Shown piece after piece: positions 36,109-44,336 of a DNA stretch of 47,083 nucleotides (within the stretch, counting starts at the first letter, position 1; the number at the start of each line of letters is the position of its first letter). The notes beneath the pieces were generated by a model, which saw nothing but the letters and a program-made list of their open reading frames with translations, did no database searches and was not told the origin of the DNA. This stretch comes from Anaerolineaceae bacterium (GTDB taxonomy: Bacteria > Chloroflexota > Anaerolineae > JAAYZQ01): positions 1-47,083 of the forward strand of contig JAAYZQ010000552.1 in the NCBI GenBank assembly GCA_012514775.1. Direction: 5' to 3'. The position numbers were made by a program, and so were the translations under genes.

Positions 36109-39000
36109 ATGAATCGAATCTACGTGGCCCTGGACCTGGAGACCACGGGCCTGGACCCCGAGCGCGATGCCATCATGGAAATTGGCGCTGTTCGGTTCCG
36201 CACGTCGCTGGACTATGGCAGCATCCAGGCCAAGGTCCTGGACACCTGGTCGACCATGGTGAACCCCGGCCGGCCCATCCCCATCCAGATCCAACAACTG
36301 ACCGGCATCCGGCAAGACGAGGTCGACCACGCCCCCCGCTTTTCCCAGATCCTCAACGACCTGCGCCGCTTCGTGGGCGGTTATGCCATCGTCGGCCACA
36401 ACGTGCAGTTTGACCTGCGCTTCTTGCGCACGCACGGCCTGTCGCTTTCCAACCCGGCCCTCGACACCTTTGAGCTGGCCGGCATCCTGGTTCCCCACTC
36501 GGATCGCTACAGCCTGACGCGCCTGGGCAAGGATTTCGGGCTGTCGGACCGCTGCCACCACCGCGCCCTGGACGACGCCCTGGCTGCCCAGGATCTGTTT
36601 GTGGCCCTCATGGGCCACGCCGCCGAGCTGCCCCGGCCCATCCTGCAAGAGATCGGCCGCCTGGCCGCCAAGCTGGATTGGTCGCTGAAAGAGATCTTTC
36701 GCACGGTGGAGAAAAGCCAGGAGCGCGCGGCCTTTAGCGGAGCCATTGGCCAGCAACTGGCAGCCCAGCTCCGCACCGCCGAGGACGTCCTGGGGCCCCT
36801 CTTTGCCACCGAGGGCGAGGACGAGGAAGAGCTGGTGCCCGCTGCCCGTCCCCGGGCCGTGGACATCGACAGCCTGGCGGCCATGCTGGAGGAGGGCGGC
36901 CAGGTGGCCCGTCACTTTCCCGGCTTTGAGCACCGGCCCCAACAGGTAGAGATGCTGCGGGCCGTGGCCACGGCCCTGAACGAGCAGCAGCACCTCCTGG
37001 TGGAAGCCGGCACGGGCACCGGCAAGAGCCTGGCCTACCTCCTGCCGGCCATCGTCTTTGCCCACGAGAACGGCGAGCGCGTGGTGGTCTCGACCAACAC
37101 CATCAACCTGCAAGACCAGCTCTTTTTAAAAGACACCCCCGACCTGCAGCGCATCCTGCCCTTCGAGTTCCGGGCGGCGGTGCTCAAGGGGCGGACCAAC
37201 TATCTCTGCCAGCGGCGCCTGGCAGCCCTGCGGCAGACGGGCGTCAACTCCACGGAAGAGATGCGCATGCTGGCCAAGGTCCTGGCCTGGCTGCCCAGCA
37301 CCCAGACGGGGGAGCGGGGTGAGCTGTTCATGCCCGACCCACAGGAGCAGGCCCTGTGGACCAAGATCTCGTCGGACAGTGAGACGTGCACTGCCGAGCG
37401 CTGCCGCGTCCGAGAGCGGGGGCGCTGCTTTTTTTACCGGGCGCGGCGCGCCGCCGAGCGGGCCCACCTGGTCATTGTGAACCATGCCCTGCTGCTGTCG
37501 GACGTGGCCGTCGACCGTTATGGGGCTCGCGTGCTGCCCGACTATCGCTACCTCATCGTCGACGAGGCGCATCACCTGGAGAACAGCGTTACGCGCCAGT
37601 TGAGCTTTGAGGGGGACCAGCGGACGCTGGAGCGCACCCTGAACGAGCTTGCCCGGCCCGTGGGCGTGCGGCGCTACACCGGCTTCCTGGCCGACCTCCT
37701 GTCCCGCTGCCGCGGCGCCCTGCCGCCCGAGCAGTGGGCGACCCTCGAGGGCCACGTGAGCCAGATCCAGCGGCACGTCGAGGCGGCGGTGACCAACGTC
37801 TATGCCTTCTTCCACGTCCTGGGCAGCTTCTTGCAGGAGCACGGCAGCGGCCGCGGCGACTATGACCAGCGCCTGCGGCTGACCAGCGGCCTGCGCGTGC
37901 AGCCAGCCTGGAGCGAGGTGGAGGTCACGTGGGAGAACCTGAACCTTCAGCTCCTCCGCATCATCGATCAATTGGACCAACTCTGCGGGGGGCTGGAGGA
38001 ATTGGAGGGCTACGACGTGACCGACCTGGAGGGCTTGACCCAGGACTGCGCCGGCTACCTGGCCCGACTGCGCGACGCCCGCGACCAGATCAATGCCTGC
38101 ATCGCCGAGCCTTCCCACCACCAGATCTACTGGGCGACCGTCTCCAGCCGGGACGAGCGCGTCACGCTCCACGCCGCCCCCCTGCACGTCGGCAACCTCG
38201 TGGAGGAGCACCTGTTTCACAACAAGCGCTCCGTCATCCTGACCTCGGCCACGCTGACCACCGACGAGCAGTTTGACTATATCCGCCAGCGGCTGAACGC
38301 CTGGGAGGCCGACGAGCTTACCGTGGGCTCGCCCTTTGACTACAAGAACTCGACGCTGCTCTACCTGCCCACCGACATCCCCGAGCCCAACCAGCCCAAT
38401 TACCAGAAGATGGTCGACGAGGCCCTGGTGGAGCTGTGCCGGGCCGCCCAGGGCCGCACCCTGGTGCTGTTTACCTCCTACTACCAGCTCCGCAACTCGG
38501 CCCGGAACATCAGCCGGGTCCTGGGCAACGACGGCATTACAGTCCTGGAGCAGGGGTCGGGCACGTCGCGGGCACAGCTCCTGGAGAGCTTTCGGACCAA
38601 CGAGAAGTCGGTGCTCATGGGCACCCGGAGCTTCTGGGAAGGCATCGACGTCGTCGGCCCGGCTCTGAGCGTCCTGGTCCTCGCCCGCCTGCCCTTTTCC
38701 GTGCCCGACGATCCCATCTTTGCCGCCCGGTCCGAGACCTTTGACGATCCCTTTGGCGAGTTTGCCGTCCCGGAGACGATCTTGCGCTTCCGCCAGGGAT
38801 TCGGGCGCCTTATCCGCACCAAGACCGACCGGGGTGTGGTGGTCATCCTCGACAAACGAGTCCTCACCAAGTCGTATGGCCCCATGTTCCTCAACTCGTT
38901 GCCCGAGTGCACCCGGGTGCGGGCGTCGCTGGACCGGCTGGGCGAGGCGACCCGGCGCTGGTTGGCCAACGACTGGCCCCGCTCCCCCTCCGAGCCATGA
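36109..39000 (+). CDS. DinG-family helicase fused to a DnaQ-like 3'-5' exonuclease
   Basis: This 963-residue protein has a DEDDh exonuclease (about 1-170: ALDLETTGLD, HNVQFDLRFL, HHRALDDALAAQDLF) followed by an XPD/DinG superfamily-2 helicase. The helicase shows Walker A EAGTGTGKSLAYLLPAIV, the DEAH box YLIVDEAHHLE, and the C-terminal motifs SVLMGTRSFWEGIDVVGPAL and RQGFGRLIRTKTDRGV. Four cysteines in NYLCQRRL, DSETCTAERC and ERGRCFFY suit a 4Fe-4S cluster. The fusion matches the DinG form of Firmicutes and Chloroflexi; some fused members act as nucleases more than helicases. The ATG has TTGGAGCACC upstream. Confidence 0.95.
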   Translation: MNRIYVALDLETTGLDPERDAIMEIGAVRFRTSLDYGSIQAKVLDTWSTMVNPGRPIPIQIQQLTGIRQDEVDHAPRFSQILNDLRRFVGGYAIVGHNVQFDLRFLRTHGLSLSNPALDTFELAGILVPHSDRYSLTRLGKDFGLSDRCHHRALDDALAAQDLFVALMGHAAELPRPILQEIGRLAAKLDWSLKEIFRTVEKSQERAAFSGAIGQQLAAQLRTAEDVLGPLFATEGEDEEELVPAARPRAVDIDSLAAMLEEGGQVARHFPGFEHRPQQVEMLRAVATALNEQQHLLVEAGTGTGKSLAYLLPAIVFAHENGERVVVSTNTINLQDQLFLKDTPDLQRILPFEFRAAVLKGRTNYLCQRRLAALRQTGVNSTEEMRMLAKVLAWLPSTQTGERGELFMPDPQEQALWTKISSDSETCTAERCRVRERGRCFFYRARRAAERAHLVIVNHALLLSDVAVDRYGARVLPDYRYLIVDEAHHLENSVTRQLSFEGDQRTLERTLNELARPVGVRRYTGFLADLLSRCRGALPPEQWATLEGHVSQIQRHVEAAVTNVYAFFHVLGSFLQEHGSGRGDYDQRLRLTSGLRVQPAWSEVEVTWENLNLQLLRIIDQLDQLCGGLEELEGYDVTDLEGLTQDCAGYLARLRDARDQINACIAEPSHHQIYWATVSSRDERVTLHAAPLHVGNLVEEHLFHNKRSVILTSATLTTDEQFDYIRQRLNAWEADELTVGSPFDYKNSTLLYLPTDIPEPNQPNYQKMVDEALVELCRAAQGRTLVLFTSYYQLRNSARNISRVLGNDGITVLEQGSGTSRAQLLESFRTNEKSVLMGTRSFWEGIDVVGPALSVLVLARLPFSVPDDPIFAARSETFDDPFGEFAVPETILRFRQGFGRLIRTKTDRGVVVILDKRVLTKSYGPMFLNSLPECTRVRASLDRLGEATRRWLANDWPRSPSEP

Positions 39001-39064
39001 CCCAACCCTGTCGTAGCGACGCACGGCTTCGAGCCCCGCTGTGCCCCTGGAGGGTCGCCACCCG

Positions 39065-39883
39065 GTGAGCCGACCTCTCTGGTTCGTCGCCATCCTCAAG
39101 GCGGCCTTTCCCGGACGCTTTTTCCTGGCACGCGCCACGCGGCTGCCGCTGCTCGGCGCCTTCATGGACCGCCTGCTCTTCCACGGCGACCGGGTGATCT
39201 ACCTGTCCCGCGACAACGTGGTGCCGGTCAACGAGAGCGTCGCCCCAGCCGGCTCGATGGCCCTGCCATCGCAGGTGGTGGAGCGCTTTATTGAGGAGGC
39301 CAGCACGCTGTGGGTCATGGACCGCTGCCTGTGCCGCGACGCCGCCGGCTGCCGGGACTATCCCATCGACCTGGGCTGCCTCTTCCTGGGCGACGCGGCG
39401 GCGGGTATCAACCCCGCCCTGGGCCACCCCGTCAGCCGCGAGGAGGCCCTGGCCCACACACGCCGCTGCCGCGACGCGGGCCTGGTGCACATGGTGGGCC
39501 GCAACAAGCTGGACACCCTCTGGCTGGGGGTCGGGCCGGGACAGAAGCTGCTGACCATCTGCCACTGCTGCCCCTGCTGCTGCCTGTGGCGCGTCCTGCC
39601 TCACCTCGCGCCCGAGATCTCGTCCAGGGTCACGGCCATGCCGGGGGTATCGGTGCGGGTCGGGCCGGAATGTACGGGCTGCGGGGCGTGCGCCCACGTC
39701 TGTTTCGTCGACGCCATCACCATGTCCGGGGGCCGGGCCGTCATCGGCGAGGGCTGCCGTGGCTGCGGCCGCTGCGTCGAAGCCTGCCCCCAGGGGGCCA
39801 TCGAGCTGACCCTGGATGGGCCGGTCATTGAACGGGTGACGGCGGCCATCGCCGCGGTGGTGGACGTTTCCCCCTCACCCTGA
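39065..39883 (+). CDS. Cysteine-rich dicluster ferredoxin-like protein
   Basis: This 272-residue protein (GTG 39065; another GTG at 39041 is in frame) ends in two canonical 4Fe-4S motifs, Cys203/206/209/213 (CTGCGACAHVC) and Cys231/234/237/241 (CRGCGRCVEAC). Upstream it has two further cysteine groups: Cys88/90/96/105 in RCLCRDAAGCRDYPIDLGC and a run CHCCPCCC at 166-173. The second group follows NKLDTLWLGVGPGQKLLTIC. The combination is known from uncharacterised Fe-S proteins of anaerobes, where a further cluster is assumed. GGAGGG lies 12 nt before the GTG, a rather long spacing. No redox partner is adjacent. Confidence 0.85.
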   Translation: MSRPLWFVAILKAAFPGRFFLARATRLPLLGAFMDRLLFHGDRVIYLSRDNVVPVNESVAPAGSMALPSQVVERFIEEASTLWVMDRCLCRDAAGCRDYPIDLGCLFLGDAAAGINPALGHPVSREEALAHTRRCRDAGLVHMVGRNKLDTLWLGVGPGQKLLTICHCCPCCCLWRVLPHLAPEISSRVTAMPGVSVRVGPECTGCGACAHVCFVDAITMSGGRAVIGEGCRGCGRCVEACPQGAIELTLDGPVIERVTAAIAAVVDVSPSP

Positions 39884-39904
39884 CGCGCCTGGCGTCCCAA
39901 TCGC

Positions 39905-40666
39905 CTAGCCGGCGCGGCCGGTGATATAGTCCTCGGTCAGTTTCTCCGACGGAGCGGTAAAGATCTTTTCCGTGGGACCGTACTCGATGAGCTCTCCCAG
40001 CCAGAAGAACCCGGTCCAGTCGGAGGCGCGGGCGGCCTGCTGCATGTTGTGGGTGACGATGACGATGGTATAGTCATCGGCCAGGCGGCGCATCAGCTCC
40101 TCGATGGACAACGTGGCCTCCGGGTCCAGCGCCGAGGCCGGCTCGTCCATGAGAATGACCTCGGGCTCGACGGCCAGGACGCGGGCGATGCACAGCCGCT
40201 GCTGCTGGCCCGAGTTCAGCTCGAGGGCCGGGGCCTTGAGGTTGCTCTTGATCTCTTCCCATAGGGTGGCGCCCTGCAGGCTCTCGCGCACGATGTCGTC
40301 CAGGCTGCGCCTCTTGTGCAGGCCCAGGACGCGGGGGCCAAAGGCGACGTTGTCGTACACCGACTGGGGGAAGGGGTTGGGCCGCTGGAAGACCATGCCC
40401 ACCCGCTGCCGCAGCGTCACGACGTCGAAGGATGGGGCATAGATATCCTGGCCGTCGAGGAGCACGGTGCCCGAGACGCGAGCGCTGGGGATGGTGTCGT
40501 TCATGCGGTTCAGGCAGCGCAGGAAGGTGCTCTTGCCGCAGCCGGAGGGGCCGATAAGGGCCGTGATCTGCCGCCCCTTGATGGGCACGGTGATGCCCTT
40601 CAGGGCCTCAAAGTCGCCGTAAAAGAGGTGCAGGTCGCTGACGCTCATCTTTTCGGCATCGGGCAC
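39905..40666 (-). CDS. pstB: Phosphate ABC transporter ATPase PstB1 (degenerate signature)
   Basis: This 253-residue ATPase is clearly PstB: Walker [31 protein letters not shown] loop [20 protein letters not shown], Walker [14 protein letters not shown] with its catalytic Glu, and switch His in [13 protein letters not shown]. The ABC signature, LSGGQ in nearly all PstB, is LNSGQ here ([17 protein letters not shown]). It is divergent from pstSCA-pstB2 and has its own promoter in the shared 166-nt region. Start is GTG with GGAGGG upstream. Together with PstB2 it would complete a heterodimer in which this protein supplies the catalytic half (inference). Confidence 0.93.
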   Translation of the reverse strand: MPDAEKMSVSDLHLFYGDFEALKGITVPIKGRQITALIGPSGCGKSTFLRCLNRMNDTIPSARVSGTVLLDGQDIYAPSFDVVTLRQRVGMVFQRPNPFPQSVYDNVAFGPRVLGLHKRRSLDDIVRESLQGATLWEEIKSNLKAPALELNSGQQQRLCIARVLAVEPEVILMDEPASALDPEATLSIEELMRRLADDYTIVIVTHNMQQAARASDWTGFFWLGELIEYGPTEKIFTAPSEKLTEDYITGRAG

Positions 40667-40696
40667 GGCGTTCCCTCCACGGTCTTCTTGTCAAGG

Positions 40697-40726
40697 ATTG
40701 TAACAGAGATGTGGGGATGGATGCAA
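40697..40726 (-). promoter_or_regulatory. Promoter of pstB1
   Basis: On the minus strand, TTGCAT (40721-40726), 18 nt, TACAAT (40697-40702). I saw no clear Pho box. Confidence 0.6.
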
Positions 40727-40769
40727 GTTGGTGAGTGGGGGTCGCGGCGGGCAAGAGCGACGGCCTAAG

Positions 40770-40797
40770 TTGCATCCTAACCCAGGGATGATATAAT
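40770..40797 (+). promoter_or_regulatory. Promoter of pstS-pstC-pstA-pstB2
   Basis: TTGCAT (40770-40775), 16 nt, TATAAT (40792-40797). The predicted leader is about 28 nt. Confidence 0.75.
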
Positions 40798-40832
40798 CGA
40801 AGCGGTTACGACCACATGCCCGGGTAGGTAGG

Positions 40833-41744
40833 ATGAAGCACAACGTGGGGAGGAGAATAGGAGCCCTACTGGCCCTGGTTCTGCTTGCCGTCCAGGTTGG
40901 CTGCGGGCCCGCGGGCGATGGGGGGGCGACGCCGGCTCCAGGCGCGGCGGCCACCATCGACAACAAGGGCTCGGACACCATGGTCAACCTGGCCCTGGCA
41001 TGGGCGGAGGCCTACGGGCGGCTGCACCCGGAAGTGCAAATCGCCGTCACCGGCGGCGGCTCGGGGACGGGGATCGCGGCGCTCATCAACGGCACCGTGG
41101 ACCTGGCCAACGCCTCGCGCGAGATCTCGGAAGACGAGCGCGCCCAGGCGCGGGCCAACGGCATCGAGCCGGTGGAGCACGTCGTGGCCGGCGACGCCAT
41201 CGCCATCGTCGTCCACCCCAGCAACCCGGTGGACGCTTTGACCATCCCCCAGATCTCGGACATTTACGCGGGCAAGATCACGAACTGGCAGGAGGTGGGC
41301 GGCGAGGACCGGCCCATCGTGCTCCTGTCGCGCGAGTCCAACAGCGGCACCCACGTCTATTTCCTGGAGGAGGTGCTGCGCGGCGGGCGAGAGGACGACG
41401 ACACCCTCTTCTCGCCCGACACGCTGCTCATGCCCTCGTCGGAGGGTATCTCGGCCGAGGTGCGCCAGAACCCCAATGCCATCGGCTACGACGGGCTGGG
41501 GTACGTCACCCACGACCAGAAGGTGGTGGCCGTGGCGCCCACCACGGGGGCGGCTCCGGTTATGCCCTCCATCGAGACGGTGCGCGACGAGAGCTATCCC
41601 ATCGCCCGCGGGCTGTTCACCTACACTGCCGGCGAGCCCGGGGGCCCCGTCCGCGCCTACCTGGACTGGATCCTTGGCGCCGAGGGGCAGGCGATCGTGC
41701 GCGAGCTGGGGTTCGTGCCCATCGAAGACGAATCCGGCGGCTGA
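40833..41744 (+). CDS. pstS: Phosphate-binding lipoprotein PstS
   Basis: This 303-residue protein binds phosphate outside the membrane and delivers it to PstCA. The signal peptide ends in a lipobox-like AVQVGC (Cys24; the -3 residue is Gln, which is unusual). The mature part shows IDNKGSDTMVNLALAWAEAY, TGGGSGTGIAALINGTVDLA, NASREISEDE, IYAGKITNWQEVGG and SRESNSGTHVYFLEEV, all typical of PstS. The ribosome binding site (GTAGGTAGG) is close to the ATG. It is the first gene of the plus-strand operon. Confidence 0.95.
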   Translation: MKHNVGRRIGALLALVLLAVQVGCGPAGDGGATPAPGAAATIDNKGSDTMVNLALAWAEAYGRLHPEVQIAVTGGGSGTGIAALINGTVDLANASREISEDERAQARANGIEPVEHVVAGDAIAIVVHPSNPVDALTIPQISDIYAGKITNWQEVGGEDRPIVLLSRESNSGTHVYFLEEVLRGGREDDDTLFSPDTLLMPSSEGISAEVRQNPNAIGYDGLGYVTHDQKVVAVAPTTGAAPVMPSIETVRDESYPIARGLFTYTAGEPGGPVRAYLDWILGAEGQAIVRELGFVPIEDESGG

Positions 41745-41764
41745 CGCCGGGGGAAGGATTGTCC

Positions 41765-42661
41765 ATGCGAGGAGCGCGCCAGCGCGAGTTCCTGACCGAG
41801 ACGCTGATCCGGGCAGCGGGCTTTTCGGCGATCTTGTTCGTGGTGCTCATCTTTGCCTTTCTGCTGCGAGAGGGAGCGCCGGCCTTCTGGGAGGTCTCCT
41901 TGCCGAACCTCTTTGGACGGCGCTGGTACCCCAACGAGGAGCTATACGGCACCCTGCCGCTGATCCTCGGCTCGCTGCTGGTGACAGCGGGGGCGGTGGT
42001 CATGGCCCTGCCCCTGGGCCTGGCGGCGGCCATCTTTGTCCGCGAGCTGGCGCCCGACTGGCTGCGCGAGATCCTGAAGCCCCTCATCGAGGTGCTGGCC
42101 GGCATCCCGTCCGTCGTCCTGGGTTTCCTGGGGATGGTCGCCGTGGCGCCCCTGGTGCGCGAGACGCTGAACGTGCCCACGGGCCTGACGGCCTTTACCG
42201 GGTCGCTGATGCTGGCCTACATGGCCCTGCCGACCATCATCAGCGTCGCCGAAGACGCCATCGACGCTGTGCCCAAGGACTACCGGGACGGCGCCCTGGC
42301 CCTGGGTGCCACCCACTGGCAGACCATCTGGCGGGTGGTGCTGCCCGCCGCCCGCTCGGGAGTGATCATTGCCGTCATGCTGGGCATCGGCCGGGCCATC
42401 GGCGAGACCATGGCCGTCATGATGGTCACGGGCAACGCAGCGCGCATCCCCTCGGAGCTGATGGCCCTGTTCATGCCCGCGCGGACGATGACGGCCACCA
42501 TCGCCGCCGAGATGGGCGAGGTGGCCCAGGGCGGCACCCACTATCACGTTTTGTTTGCCGTGGGCATTTTGCTCTTTGTGGTGACCTTTGTCATCAATGC
42601 CGTCGCCTCCTTCGTGGTCATCAAGGGCGGGCCGCGCCGTGGTGGGCGGCTGATGGGTTAG
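41765..42661 (+). CDS. pstC: Phosphate ABC transporter permease PstC
   Basis: This 298-residue permease has six predicted membrane helices and the EAA-type loop ALALGATHWQTIWRVVLPAA, which docks on the ATPase. Other marks are EVLAGIPSVVLGFLGMVAVA and GIGRAIGETMAVMMVTGNAA, typical of PstC. The ATG lies 20 nt after the pstS stop, with GGAAGGA upstream. Frame and length fit the family. Confidence 0.95.
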   Translation: MRGARQREFLTETLIRAAGFSAILFVVLIFAFLLREGAPAFWEVSLPNLFGRRWYPNEELYGTLPLILGSLLVTAGAVVMALPLGLAAAIFVRELAPDWLREILKPLIEVLAGIPSVVLGFLGMVAVAPLVRETLNVPTGLTAFTGSLMLAYMALPTIISVAEDAIDAVPKDYRDGALALGATHWQTIWRVVLPAARSGVIIAVMLGIGRAIGETMAVMMVTGNAARIPSELMALFMPARTMTATIAAEMGEVAQGGTHYHVLFAVGILLFVVTFVINAVASFVVIKGGPRRGGRLMG

Positions 42662-42691
42662 GGAGATGGATCGCTCGACAGGAAGGCTGCC

Positions 42692-43537
42692 ATGTCCGCC
42701 CAGGTAACGCAAAAGATCGCCTTTGGGCTGCTGACGCTCATGGCCGTGGTCGTGGTCGTGCCCATCGTGCTGGTCGTGGGCTATATCGTCGTGCAGGGGC
42801 TGGGAGCGATTAGCTGGGAGTTCCTCGCCGACTTTCCGCGGAACGGCATGAAGGAGGGCGGCATCCTGCCGGCCATCATCGGCACGGTGCTCCTCACCTT
42901 TGGCACGGCCATCGCCAGCATTCCCATTGCCCTGGGCGCGGCCATCTACCTGGCCGAGTACGCCCGCGATACCTGGCTGACCCGCGCCATTCGCCTGGCC
43001 ATCATCAACCTGGCGGGCATTCCCTCGGTGGTCTATGGGCTCTTTGGCCTGGGGCTCTTTGTCCTGTTCCTGGGCTTTGGCGCCAGCATCGTGGCCGGCA
43101 GCCTCACCCTGGGTCTCATGACCATGCCGGTGGTCATCTCCACGGCCGAGGAAGCGCTCTTGACGGTGCCCCAGCGTTTTCGCGTGGTGAGCCGCAGCCT
43201 GGGGGCCAGCCAGTGGCAGACGGTGCGGAACGTGGTGTTGCCCAACGCCCTGCCCGGCATCCTGACGGGGGTCATCCTGGGCCTGGAGCGGGCGGCGGGC
43301 GAGACGGCGCCCATCCTGTTTACCGCCGCCGCCTTTTACCTGCCCCAGTTGCCCCAGAGCGCCTTCAGCCCGACCATGGCCCTGCCCTATCACCTGTACG
43401 TCATAGCCACGCAGGTGCCGGGCATGCCCCTGGAGATCCAGTACGGCACCGCCCTCGTCCTCCTGGTGCTGGTCCTGGGCCTGAACCTGGTGGCCACTGT
43501 GTTGCGCAGCCGCTTCCGCCGGAGGCGCCAGTGGTAG
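42692..43537 (+). CDS. pstA: Phosphate ABC transporter permease PstA
   Basis: This 281-residue permease has the PstA pattern: GLGAISWEFLADFPRNGMKE then GGILPAIIGTVLLT, AGIPSVVYGLFGLGLFVLFL, the docking loop SRSLGASQWQTVRNVVLPNA and GLERAAGETAPILFTAAAFY. Six membrane helices are expected. The final codons overlap the pstB2 start by 7 nt, which supports coupling. Confidence 0.95.
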   Translation: MSAQVTQKIAFGLLTLMAVVVVVPIVLVVGYIVVQGLGAISWEFLADFPRNGMKEGGILPAIIGTVLLTFGTAIASIPIALGAAIYLAEYARDTWLTRAIRLAIINLAGIPSVVYGLFGLGLFVLFLGFGASIVAGSLTLGLMTMPVVISTAEEALLTVPQRFRVVSRSLGASQWQTVRNVVLPNALPGILTGVILGLERAAGETAPILFTAAAFYLPQLPQSAFSPTMALPYHLYVIATQVPGMPLEIQYGTALVLLVLVLGLNLVATVLRSRFRRRRQW

Positions 43538-44292
43538 ACAAGTTTTCGATTCGCGACCTGGGCTTTTACTACGACGGCCACCAGGCGCTGCGCAACGTGA
43601 CCCTCGACATCCCGGCCAACCAGATCACCGTCGTCTTTGGCCCATCGCACGCCGGCAAGAGCACGCTGCTGCGCTGCCTGAACCGCCTCAACGACCTCAT
43701 CGAGAACGTGCACCTGCGCCTCGAGGGCCAGGTTCTCCTCGACGGCGAGGACATTTACCGGCCGGGCACCAACGTGACCGAGCTGCGCCGGCGGGTGGGT
43801 ATGGTCTTTGCCCTGCCCATCCCCCTGCCTCTCACCATCCGGCAGAACGTCACCTACGGCCCGGTGATGAGCGGCGAAAAGGACCAGGCCCGCCTCGACG
43901 AGCTGGTGGAGCGCTGCCTCAAGCAGGCCGCCATCTGGGACGAGGTCAAGGACCGCCTGGACGAGCCGGCCATGAGGCTGTCGGGTGGCCAGCAGCAGCG
44001 GCTGTGCATCGCCCGCAGCCTGGCCCTGGAGCCCGAGGTCATCCTTCTCGACAACCCCACGTCGGGGCTCGATCCGCTGTCTACGGCCAAGGTCGAGGCC
44101 TCGCTGGAGGACCTGAAGGCGAGCTACACCGTGGTCCTGGTGCCCCACAGCGTCCAGCAGGCGGCCCGCGTGGCCGACCTGGCCGTCTTTTTGCTCAACG
44201 GCGAGCTGGTGGAGGCGGGCCCGGGCCAGGTGCTGTTCACCAGCCCGCGCGAGACGCGTACCGAGGATTACGTTACGGGGCGGTTCGGCTAG
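43531..44292 (+). CDS. Second phosphate ABC transporter ATPase PstB2 (degenerate catalytic site)
   Basis: This 253-residue PstB paralogue starts at GTG 43531 (GGAGGCGCCA upstream) inside the end of pstA. Walker A GPSHAGKST and the signature [14 protein letters not shown] are intact. The Q loop reads GMVFALPIPLPLTIRQNVTY, with Ala for the usual Gln. Walker B reads VILLDNPTSGLDP, with Asn for the catalytic Glu. The switch His is kept (VPHSVQQAARVAD). Alone it should hydrolyse ATP poorly. Paired with PstB1, its LSGGQ would complete PstB1's catalytic site. Frame, length and neighbours argue against a pseudogene. Confidence 0.92.
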   Translation: MVDKFSIRDLGFYYDGHQALRNVTLDIPANQITVVFGPSHAGKSTLLRCLNRLNDLIENVHLRLEGQVLLDGEDIYRPGTNVTELRRRVGMVFALPIPLPLTIRQNVTYGPVMSGEKDQARLDELVERCLKQAAIWDEVKDRLDEPAMRLSGGQQQRLCIARSLALEPEVILLDNPTSGLDPLSTAKVEASLEDLKASYTVVLVPHSVQQAARVADLAVFLLNGELVEAGPGQVLFTSPRETRTEDYVTGRFG

Positions 44293-44336
44293 CCCATGGC
44301 TGCGGGCCTCAAGACAGCAGGATTGAGAGGTGAGAG

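Noticed and set aside
37126..39165. Open frame of 679 codons antisense to the DinG gene
   Set aside because: Shadow of the helicase gene, with low-complexity Gly/Ala/Arg/Gln content and no start signal.
41000..42661. Upstream extension of pstC through pstS
   Set aside because: The extension is an out-of-frame reading of pstS. ATG 41765 gives the family-typical PstC start.
43531..44292. pstB2 as a decaying pseudogene
   Set aside because: The frame is intact, full length and translationally coupled to pstA. Walker A, the signature and the switch His are conserved, so the changes look selective.
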